DNA from: Acanthamoeba sp. SK_2022b
Taxonomy: Eukaryota; Discosea; Longamoebia; Acanthamoebidae
Direction of reading: 5' to 3'
NCBI GenBank assembly: GCA_027943245.1
Contig: JANDJZ010000014.1
Location: forward strand, 1-22,606
DNA length: 22,606 bases
How positions within the stretch are numbered: position 1 is the first letter of the stretch; each line of letters opens with the position of its first letter. Made by a program: the position numbers and the translations under genes. The notes below the pieces were generated by a model. The model was not told the origin of the DNA and did no database searches. It saw only the letters and a list, made by a program, of their open reading frames with translations. This document shows positions 15,636 through 22,606 of the stretch, one piece after another.

Positions 15636-18555
15636 GTGTTAGAAAGACATGCGAGCTAGATGAATGGGCCTCGTTGAGAGCGGTTAGGACGCACCTGAGG
15701 AGCCTCGGCGGAAGAGGCGGCGGGCTGGCGGGCGTGAAGGACGAGGTAGGGGTGGTTGCAGGCCTGTCGAAGGCGCAACAGGAGCTCCAAAATGTGGGCG
15801 TAGTTCTTGAGCACCGACCCCGCCTGAATGAAGGCGTTGAACTTGGTCTTCGATTGAGACCACAGACTGGACAACACACAACGAATGCGTGAGTCCCCAT
15901 AGAGGCACAGTGGAGTGATGGAAGGAGAGGAGCGTACGCTTGGTAAAAGTCGTGCTCTTCGTCTCTAAAGAGGTGTGGCCGCAATTTAATAATTCGTGGT
16001 GGAAGAGATACGATTGGTACGTTATTAATTCGTTGATCCTTCGTTCGTCTGCAGAGATGGCCCACCACACCACGCCAACGAGGAAATGCGCGTTATGAGT
16101 GAAGCGCGCGCTGGCACTGGGCGAATGGAAGGTACGTACCGAAGAAGTATAGTTTCAAGAATAGATTGAAGTAGCACAAATCCATTTTCATCTCTGTTTC
16201 GAATAGGCTTCATGATGTGCTGATTCCAGGCATTATATTCTCCATAAGGTTCCTGTGATGTCATCAAATGGGGGGGGGGGGTTAGTGAGCTCAGGCGCAT
16301 CTTGGTGGGTTGTTTGATAACAAGGTGGAAGTGAACTGTTGGAGGGAGTACGTACTAGGCGCAGGAAATGAAGAAGGGAGTATAGATCATCTAGCTTATT
16401 CTGAATGGGCGTGCCAGTGACTGCCCATCTACGCTGCGCCTTGAGTGCGAAGGCGGCCTTGGCCGTGCGCGTTGAGCGATCCTTAATCGTATGGGCCTCG
16501 TCCAAAATGACTCGATACCAAGGCACCTGTATCAGGGCGGCACCTTGCGGATCGCTCTTCCGCTGCTGCCGTTTGGCTTTGGCCTCTGCAACACAATCCC
16601 GACGCCATAACACAGGATCAGCTGCTGCTGCTGCGATTCGACAAAGTCGGTTGGAGAGCTCCATACCGGCGATGGCCTCGGGTGAAGTTGATTTGCCCTT
16701 CTTCTCGCTGGGCAGCTCGGCCGCGAGGGTGGAATAGGTGGTGATGACCACGTCGTGCTTGGCCAGGAACGCGGGATCTCTCACTCTGTTGGCGCCATGA
16801 TAGACGTAGATCGAGATATGCCCGCTTGCTACAACACCATAGCGTCGCGCAGCGCACATACACACAATAGAGACATGAGCCGCACGAACGCACGCGCACG
16901 CGAGGCCTGCTGAGGGCCGTACCCGTATGGGATCTGATTTCGTCGAGCCATTGGGTGAGGACGGAGAGCGGGCACACGACGAGATTGGTCTTGGCAAAGT
17001 CGGAGTGCGGGTCGCGCTGGCAGTTGGTGAGGATGAGGGAGAGGACTTCGATGGTCTTGCCCATGCCCATCTGGTCGGCCAGGATGCCGCCGCGCACGGA
17101 CACCTTGGACGAGTCGGCGGGCTTGATGGGCTCGCGCTGAACGGGGAACTCCCACGTGGTGACCTTGGTCGAGTCGTTGTAGTAGTACTTGCGCCCGGTG
17201 CTGGTCGTGTACTCCTTCCACTCGGCGGGCAGTACGCGTCGGGCGCTCTCGTGGAGCTCCTGGATCTCGGTCGTCGAGCGCTCGCGGGCCACCATCCAGC
17301 CCAGAGCCTGCTTTTGGTAGGACCGCAGAGTGAGCATGAGCGCGGGCGAGGGCTCCATCTCGGCGATCTCCGCGTGCTGGCCGTTGAGTCCACCGAGCAG
17401 CTGCTGCAGCTCGTTGGCCGTCGGCTCCCCCGCCGGGTTGCCAAACTCGCTATCGAGGAATCGGTTGCCCTCGCCCGTGCGCGCCCGCTTATTGACGGCC
17501 TGCGGCAGCATCGGGCACGACACGGCGAGCTCGCGCTTCTTGGGCAGTTGGCCCATGGCGCCGCCGCCGATTATGCCGCTGATGCCGCCCACGCTGCCAT
17601 TCAGGCCGATGCCTCCGCTACTGACGTACGAGCCATTCACCGATCCCGAGTGGGCGAGGCCGCCACGCAATGCGAAGGGGGACGAGAGCGGCGCGATGGA
17701 GGAGGACGATGATGAGAGCATTGAAGACGACGACGAAGTGAGCGCATCGTTGAGGACAGCGTTGGGGAGGAGATCGATGAGGTCCCGGCCGAGGGCCACG
17801 GCGAGGTGCTGGAGCGCGCCGCGCTCGATGGGCTCGAGGAGCAGGGGATCGGAAAAGGAGGTGGCAAAGGAGGAGGAGGAGGAGGAGGAGGGAACGAGGC
17901 GGAAGTAGAATTTGACCACGACGGCGAGGCCGTTGTCGAGGTCATTGGGCAGGTGGGCAGAGACCTTGACTCGGGGCAGATCGAGCAGTGGCGCGATCCA
18001 CGCGGCGACGGGACGCGGGAGAGTGCCGATGGTGCGTCCAGTATCGGTGCACACCTCGACGCCGAGCGGGTTGAGGGTACGCACGGGCCGCAGCAGGACG
18101 TCATCACCAGGGATGAGCTTGGGGCCGGCGTGCAGGTGGCTGTCGGCCACGTCGAAGGTGAGAGAGCCCAGGTAACGCTGTCGAGTCTCGTCCTCCTCCT
18201 CAGAGGCCTGCCCGCCCTCTATCATCATGTCGCCCTCACTCACGCCCTGCAGCGTGTGGAGCCAGGCACTCAGATCGTCGGTGGTCCCGCTCTGACCGCC
18301 CTTCTGTGCCCAGTTGCTGTTAAGCCTATTGGCAAGATCGGTGATAAACTGCAGATCGGCCTGACCCATATCGCCCCCCTGCCCGTCCATGCTCCCTTCG
18401 CCCAGGCCCATATCCACCCCTGACAAGCTCTCGATGAGCTGAGAGGCCTGGGCAAAGTTCTGCTCATCCAGAAGATTCTCTGGATCGAACGAAAATCCCA
18501 TAAGTCCCTCGGTTCCCTCGGTCTTAATTCCAGTCGTGTTGGCGTGCGAGTTCAT
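14598..18555 (-). CDS. RAD5: RAD5/HLTF-type SNF2 translocase and RING E3 ligase with a WW domain
   Basis: Predicted error-free DNA-damage-tolerance factor: dsDNA translocase for fork remodelling and E3 for PCNA polyubiquitination. Exons (minus): 16923-18555, 16356-16828, 16140-16252, 15938-16048, 15695-15866, 15121-15564, 14598-15020 (1122 aa). Order: acidic N-terminus; HIRAN-like domain (127-220, [34 protein letters not shown]); Ser-rich linker with a basic NLS-like patch (339-359); Q motif [12 protein letters not shown] (410-421); WW domain (442-471); Walker [13 protein letters not shown] (490-501); DEAH (654-657); C3HC4 RING (C867, C870, C882, H884, C887, C890, C904, C907); helicase-C with RLDGSM and the motif VI region [11 protein letters not shown] (1057-1067). 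The HIRAN-SNF2N-RING-HelC order matches Rad5/HLTF. The ATG at 18555 is preferred; an in-frame upstream ATG at 18672 would add 39 low-complexity residues. It shares a divergent promoter with the SDR gene. Confidence 0.9.
15099..15114. repeat. (GA)n tract beside a RAD5 splice donor
   Basis: A GA run (CT in the transcript) lies within 20 nt downstream of the GTTCGT donor at 15120, inside the intron 15021-15120. Confidence 0.7.
15583..15632. repeat. (GT)n microsatellite in a RAD5 intron
   Basis: About 25 GT dinucleotides lie in the intron 15565-15694, giving (CA)n in the RAD5 transcript. It is absent from the exons on either side. Confidence 0.9.
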
Positions 18556-18840
18556 GATTGTGTAGTGCGATGTTCGAAGATGTAGCGAGATGTTGAGATG
18601 GAGGAAGATGGCGTGTGTGGTGGCAGGTGGCGTGTGAGTTGTCTGCTGATATTTGCGTAAGCAATTGGGCACGAAGTTCGTAGAGAATGTCGAGTAACGA
18701 TTTCAATCAATCCAACGAACCCTCCCTTCCCTCCCCCTCACTTTGCAGCCCTTACAAGAAAAAGACGAGAACTGCTTCCTGGCAATTTCCCGCATTTCGT
18801 CTGGCGCCAAAATGCGCAAGGGGAAAAATCAAGTTGGAAA
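18556..18840. promoter_or_regulatory. Divergent promoter of RAD5 (-) and SDR (+) with two E2F-type sites
   Basis: These 285 bp lie between two diverging start codons. TTTCCCGC (18786-18793) and GGCGCCAAAA (18803-18812) both fit the E2F/DP consensus TTTSSCGC, in opposite orientations, 9 bp apart. They are about 30-55 bp upstream of the SDR ATG and 230-260 bp upstream of the RAD5 ATG. S-phase control of RAD5 is an inference. Confidence 0.5.
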
Positions 18841-20476
18841 ATGCAGGACGAGGGGGGCAAGAGGGTGGCTGGCCGGGTGTGTCTTGTGACGGGTGCCAAT
18901 GCTGGCATCGGTTACCACACAGCCCTGCGCCTTGCCGCTCTTGGCGCTCACGTGATCTGCGGTAAACGTTAAACCGCAAGTATAAAGATCTTTTTCTTTC
19001 TTCCGCCCTAAAATAATAATTTAAAAAAAATACATAAATCAAATCTGGCAGGTTGCCGTTCGAAAGCCCGAGGTGAGGAAGCAGTGGCGCGGATCAAGCA
19101 GGAGTCAGGCAGCGACCACGTCGAGCTGGGCGTGATGGACCTGTCAAGCCTCGAGTCCATTCAGAGCTTCGCCGAGGGCTACGTGCGCTCTGGGCGGCCT
19201 CTGCACGTGCTCGTCCTCAATGCCGGCGTCATGCCCATGCTCCCGCAGGCCCGCACCACAACGCCCGACGGCTTCGAACTGTATTTTTGATCCCACCACT
19301 CGCCGACAAGTGTTGGGCGATCTGACTGTTTTGCGGCGCGCAGCTGCTTCGGTACGAATTACGTGGGCCACGTCGTGCTCACTCTGTTGCTCCTCCCGGC
19401 CCTCAAGCGCGAGACGCCTTCCCGCGTGATCGCGGTGTCTTCCATCACGCACACGCTAGGTAAGCAGGCTTCCATTCATACTGCGCCGCCGACATACATG
19501 GCACTGAGTTAGCATCAACTGCAGGCCAGATGTTCATGGACGACCTGAACCTGGAAGCCAAATACACCCACGACCGGGCCTACACACAGTCCAAGTTTGC
19601 CATCGTGCTCTTTGGTACTGGCCACAGTGTCCTTTTGGTGATCACAGGAACATCCTATTCATTTCTAATCGCACACCAGCCAACGAGTTCACCCGTCGCT
19701 ACAGCCACTTGGGCGTCTACGCCAACTCAGTGTGCCCCGGGTAGCTCCATTTATTTCTATTTATTTGATATTTTATTTAATAATCTGGTGGTGGGCCTGT
19801 GGTCGACAGGATCGTGGCGTCAGACATTCTCAAGGACAAGCCCTGGTGGTTGCGCATCCCTGGCAAAGCAGTCATGCGAGCCATTGGCAAGAGTCCTTCA
19901 CAAGGTCTCGTCGCCCTCTTCTTGATCGCCGGATCAGTTTAGTGAAAGACGCGGCAGCTAACCCCGTCGATGACTGCAGGCGCCGACACGAGCGTGTTTG
20001 TGGCCACCTCGCCGGACTTGGAAAAGAAAGGCGGTCTGTTCTTCGAGCACGGCAAGCTCTCTGAGGCCCATCCGTCCACGGACAACGAGGAGCTCGCCAA
20101 GGAGTTGTGGGAGGAAACCCTACGAATGCTTTCCGAGCGCAAGCTTCAGCTGAGTGCGTACCTCCGGACGCATTGGTATCATTACTTTTGTTGTGACAAT
20201 TTAGGTCGTGTCGCACAACCAGGCGAAGCCAGGCGCGACGCTGCTGCTGTGACTCAGCGCAAACCGGCGGGTCGTGTACTCGCCCCCAGACAGGCCAAAC
20301 ACTGGATCGTGTATTTCCTGAGAATCTACGGCGCCGGTACCCTGCCTCCGGGTTCCTTCCTTCTCCCTTCATCCTGACCTGACGAACCTTCTTCTCCTTG
20401 GGCAGTGTATGTGATCGTGCTGGTGGCCGTGTTGTTGGTTGTGCTGCTCGGCCTCTTCGTAAGAGGGCAGTATTAG
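18841..20476 (+). CDS. Short-chain dehydrogenase/reductase with a C-terminal membrane anchor
   Basis: NAD(P)-dependent oxidoreductase resembling retinol dehydrogenases and the SDR part of WWOX; substrate unknown. Exons: 18841-18961, 19052-19280, 19344-19459, 19525-19614, 19680-19740, 19810-19904, 19980-20153, 20205-20336, 20406-20476 (362 aa). Visible: the Rossmann glycine motif TGANAGIG (17-24), GCRS after beta-2 (41-44), VMDLSSLESIQSF, LVLNAGVMP (NAG motif), catalytic Ser in VIAVSS (about 149-150), Y175-x3-K179 in AYTQSK, and PGIV followed by ASDIL. After GADTSVFVATSPDLEKKGG comes a basic segment (about 282-320). The protein ends in a hydrophobic helix, YVIVLVAVLLVVLLGLF, plus VRGQY, suggesting a tail anchor in the ER or a related membrane. 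Splice phases agree at all eight junctions. The intron at 20154-20204 is short (51 nt). Confidence 0.85.
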
Positions 20477-20635
20477 CAAATCCCCTCGAATTTCACGGCA
20501 CGCGAACGGAAAATGATAGGCGCCTGGGCCAATGGGCTGTGCGGAGGCGGGAGACCAGAAAAGCGGACAAGCCAAAACAGACGTGAAAAGATCTCTGATT
20601 TTGCCAAGCCCGTACTTGAGCCAATACATAAAAAG
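20477..20635 (+). promoter_or_regulatory. Spacer between SDR stop and the next start
   Basis: These 159 bp hold the SDR 3' end and the promoter/leader of the small gene starting at 20636. No AATAAA or defined promoter element seen. Confidence 0.35.
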
Positions 20636-20957
20636 ATGTCCAGCGCCCTCCACTCCGCCAGGCCCCTTGCCAACAACGTCATCAAGCGCAGCACTGAGAA
20701 GCTGTACGGCAAGCAGGCTCTCATCGGCCGTGAAGTACGTTAATTAATTGGAAGTATCAAATGTCCGAATGGGAAATCACTTACTCCCCCCCCCCTTCAT
20801 TTTGTCTCCGCAGGCCCAGCACCGCGTAATCTTCCTTAGGACCGGTCAGGACAAGTTCTTCTACGGTCTCGCCACTTCGGTCGCTGGTGCTGGTGTTGCT
20901 AGCTTGCTCTTCGGTGCCACCCGCCTCGCTACTGGTAACGGCAAGAAGGACGAGTAA
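20636..20957 (+). CDS. Small single-span protein, possibly cytochrome c oxidase subunit VIIa-like
   Basis: Two exons, 20636-20734 and 20814-20957, give 80 aa. The N-terminus is basic with Ser/Arg and no acidic residues before the first Glu (MSSALHSARPLANNVIKRST), resembling a mitochondrial targeting region. Then come QHRVIFLRTGQDKFFYGLAT, one hydrophobic helix rich in Gly/Ala (SVAGAGVASLLFGATRLA), and a short polar tail GNGKKDE. Length, single span and the pattern 'Q...+...D..YG......G' fit COX7A, a peripheral subunit of respiratory complex IV. Another small inner-membrane subunit is possible; the similarity is weak. Codons are strongly C/G-ending, as in highly expressed genes. The intron (20735-20813) has a ten-C run 17 nt before the acceptor AG. 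Confidence 0.6.
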
Positions 20958-21058
20958 ATCGCCTTTCCATCTTCTGTCCATTCAGTGTTCTCTTTTCACA
21001 ATACACCTCATTACTCTTCACATCGCCACCTTTATTGGCTGATATTGCGAGGCTTCAT
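20958..21058. other. Convergent spacer between COX7A-like gene and SDE2
   Basis: 101 bp between two stop codons facing each other. No AATAAA on either strand; too short for another gene. Confidence 0.45.
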
Positions 21059-21992
21059 TTAGCCGAGAATCCAGGCAGGGGGCGGGGGCAGGGCAGCTGC
21101 CTTGCCACATGTGGTTGTTGAAGTTTCCAGCGAATCGTCATCCTTCTTCGCTTTCTTGGGTATGTGCCGTGCTTTGCTGTTACCATCTTCGCCTTCGTCC
21201 TGTTTCTCTTCACTTCGCTCTCGCTTGGTACTTTTCGTTTCTTCCTTCTTCTCCTTGCCCTTCTCTTCCTTTTCCTCCTCTTCCTCTTCTTCCTCCTCGT
21301 CTTCGTCCTCTTCCTCAGAGTCTGAGTAGGCGAAGTCCCAAGAGGGCGCAGAAGGGGGTGGGGGCGGATTGGCCTGCCGATGCTCGCGAGCAGCGCGTGC
21401 CTCCTGAAGGCCCACTTGCAGAGAAGAAGTCACCTCCTCTTCGATGGTCTCGAGTGTGTGGTTGAAGGCCACCTCATCGAACTGCGACACCGCTTGCTTT
21501 TGCACCGTGCGGGCGTGTCGCTCGCCGATCTTGGCTAGCTCACGCTCTTTCTCTTGTGCGTACCACTCCGCCAGGCGCTTTTCGTTGTTTACGTGGCGCA
21601 ATCGGCGTCCGTTAAGGTCGCGGCAAGCATCAAAGTTGGTAGTCTGCAGCAGTGGTGGTCAGCATCAGATGAAGATATTGGGGGGGGGGGATGTGCGGCG
21701 CTACCTTCTTCTGGCCAACTTTAGTGTTGCCACCCCTGAGCAGCGAACCGAAACCTCCCTTTCCTCCCACTACGCGAAGACCCACGCGGAGAGGAGGCAA
21801 GTCGCTCGCTTGTTCCTCTTTGAAATCGTATTCATCGGGCAGATACCTTCCATTACATGAGATGCGCAGCTCATCAATGGGCACACCTTCTCGAGCCTCG
21901 AACGCTTTCTTGACGAGGGCCAAGGAAACATGTGTTGTGGGGAACGAGAAGGATAGGAGACGTCCATCAATTGAAGAAACCAGGAGCTGCAT
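21059..21992 (-). CDS. SDE2: SDE2 homologue: ubiquitin-like, self-processed splicing/genome-stability factor
   Basis: Two exons (minus), 21705-21992 and 21059-21643 (290 aa). Residues 1-77 form a ubiquitin-like fold ending VVGG. A ubiquitin protease would cut after Gly77, leaving a mature protein that starts [11 protein letters not shown], the family's signature, as in fission yeast and human Sde2. Exon 2 continues with the second hallmark, [21 protein letters not shown] charged helical region, a very long Glu run (about 205-225), Lys/Glu-rich low complexity and a short C-terminal PPPPAWILG follow. No SAP domain is evident. In known members the mature form enters spliceosomes, controls splicing of selected introns and contributes to replication-fork protection. 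An in-frame ATG at 22064 would add 24 basic residues ahead of the Ubl; the start at 21992 matches the family N-terminus better. The intron carries an 11-base G run (C in the transcript). Confidence 0.88.
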
Positions 21993-22215
21993 CTTGTCTC
22001 TCGGTTTGTTGTGCAAGCTTTTGCTTTTCTCCCTTTTCCCTTCTTTTTCGGTGCTTGTCGACACAATAAGAAACTTGTGACCGAGCGGCCGAGAAGCGCC
22101 AACATGAAGAAGAGGACATAACTACAACGTCTTGAGACAATTAATGCGTGAGGGAAATCGGGGCTGCTTGCATGGCCAGAGGGAGGGGATGAACGCTCTT
22201 GGTCGTGCACATGCT
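21993..22215 (-). promoter_or_regulatory. Spacer between UBE2G1 stop and SDE2 start
   Basis: These 223 bp contain the UBE2G1 3' end and the SDE2 promoter/leader. The SDE2-proximal part is A/G-rich in the transcript sense (AAAGAAGGGAAAAGGGAGAA). No defined element found. Confidence 0.35.
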
Positions 22216-22606
22216 TCACAGCATTTCCTGCGACCGGCGGACGCACTGCTGCACCCTCTTCTTAAAGCCGGCCTTGTCCTCTCGCCATTGTTTCTGTGAG
22301 CCGGCGTTAGGGCGATGCTCCAAGAGCAGCAGACAACATAGGGGCTCATGGGGAAGGGAAGGAAAAGGTGGTACCGCAGCTTCCAGGTTGGCCGGCGACT
22401 CGTCGTTGGGATCGGAAAGCATGGAGATAACGCTGATGAGAATGGTCTCCACCGTGTGGATGGGCGTCCACCGCTCGCTAGCCTTCTCGTAGCCATACTC
22501 ATCATCGCCCTGTGCAATGAGAAAAGGTAAGTGAGAAGGCGGTTCATCTTTAGTCGCTGTTGCATAATAGCTTGCGTACCGGAGGGTGAAGGATCGAGAT
22601 GCAGAC
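22216..22606 (-). CDS. UBE2G1: Ubiquitin-conjugating enzyme E2, UBE2G1/Ubc7-like, C-terminal part
   Basis: Exons (minus): 22580 to beyond 22606, 22375-22509 and 22216-22293. 79 residues are visible. The sequence opens at VCISILHPP, placing the catalytic Cys second in the visible part. Then GDDEYGYEKASERWTPIHT includes the acidic loop after the active site typical of the Ubc7/UBE2G/Cdc34 group. ETILISVISMLSDPNDESPA follows, and the C-terminal helices end KKRVQQCVRRSQEML. It matches UBE2G1 more closely than UBE2G2 (ERWTPIHTVETI; CVRRSQE). Such E2s transfer ubiquitin with ER-associated-degradation or K48-chain-forming ligases. The intron 22294-22374 is 81 nt and has no in-frame stop, so retention would insert 27 residues. 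The N-terminal UBC fold lies outside the window. Confidence 0.9.
   Translation of the reverse strand, partial: SASRSFTLRYASYYATATKDEPPSHLPFLIAQGDDEYGYEKASERWTPIHTVETILISVISMLSDPNDESPANLEAAVPPFPSLPHEPLCCLLLLEHRPNAGSQKQWREDKAGFKKRVQQCVRRSQEML

Noticed and set aside
18556..18672. Longer RAD5 N-terminus from the ATG at 18672
   Set aside because: The added 39 residues are His/Thr-rich and leader-like; kept only as an alternative start.
18687..18965. Plus-strand ORF starting before the SDR gene
   Set aside because: It runs in a different frame over the SDR first exon and lacks the Rossmann motif; the ATG at 18841 gives TGANAGIG.
1..22606. tRNA, rRNA, CRISPR, riboswitch or operon-type signals
   Set aside because: No cloverleaf-box, rRNA or direct-repeat-spacer pattern seen; the intron-rich genes show this is eukaryotic nuclear DNA.

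Overview
The window looks like nuclear DNA of an intron-dense, GC-rich unicellular eukaryote. An Acanthamoeba-like amoebozoan is the best guess, inferred from style only. Nearly every gene is cut by introns of about 50-125 nt with GT-AG borders. Coding exons are rich in G/C at third positions, and genes lie 100-300 bp apart on both strands. I joined exons by hand, using reading-frame continuity, splice-site dinucleotides and family motifs, so the junctions are inferences.

Left arm (1-8571), genes in order: the 5' part of a Cdc7/Cdc15/MAP3K-epsilon-like protein kinase (-); a TRM10-type tRNA m1G9 methyltransferase (+); a doubtful small spliced ORF (+); an AI-2E/PerM-family multispanning membrane protein (+), a family best known from bacteria; the ESCRT-III subunit CHMP3/Vps24 (-); and a secreted GH5 glycosidase of the endoglycoceramidase type (-).

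Middle (about 8.78-14.3 kb): an AT-richer graveyard of mobile DNA with no intact host gene. It holds a degenerate DDE-type transposase gene flanked by an inverted repeat. Next is a 2.4-kb segment bounded by a second, unrelated inverted repeat, carrying a remnant of a transposon protein with an 'LQADNCWSENKD' block (DUF7869-like). Last is a decayed reverse-transcriptase fragment (DLKDEFFHMPVQP motif).

Right arm (14598-22606): a RAD5/HLTF-type SNF2 translocase with HIRAN-like, RING and helicase-C parts (-), which has a full WW domain between the Q motif and Walker A; a membrane-anchored short-chain dehydrogenase (+); a small single-span mitochondrial-type protein resembling COX7A (+); an SDE2 homologue with a ubiquitin-like domain and GG~KGG processing site (-); and the 3' part of a UBE2G1-like E2 ubiquitin-conjugating enzyme (-).

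The genes are unrelated housekeeping genes rather than an operon or cluster. RAD5 and SDE2 both belong to replication-stress and genome-maintenance biology, and the RAD5/SDR divergent promoter carries two E2F-type sites. The observations I rate most interesting are the WW domain in RAD5, the two inverted-repeat-bounded elements, the eukaryotic AI-2E protein, and splice-site peculiarities (many GTAC donors, poly-C tracts near acceptors).
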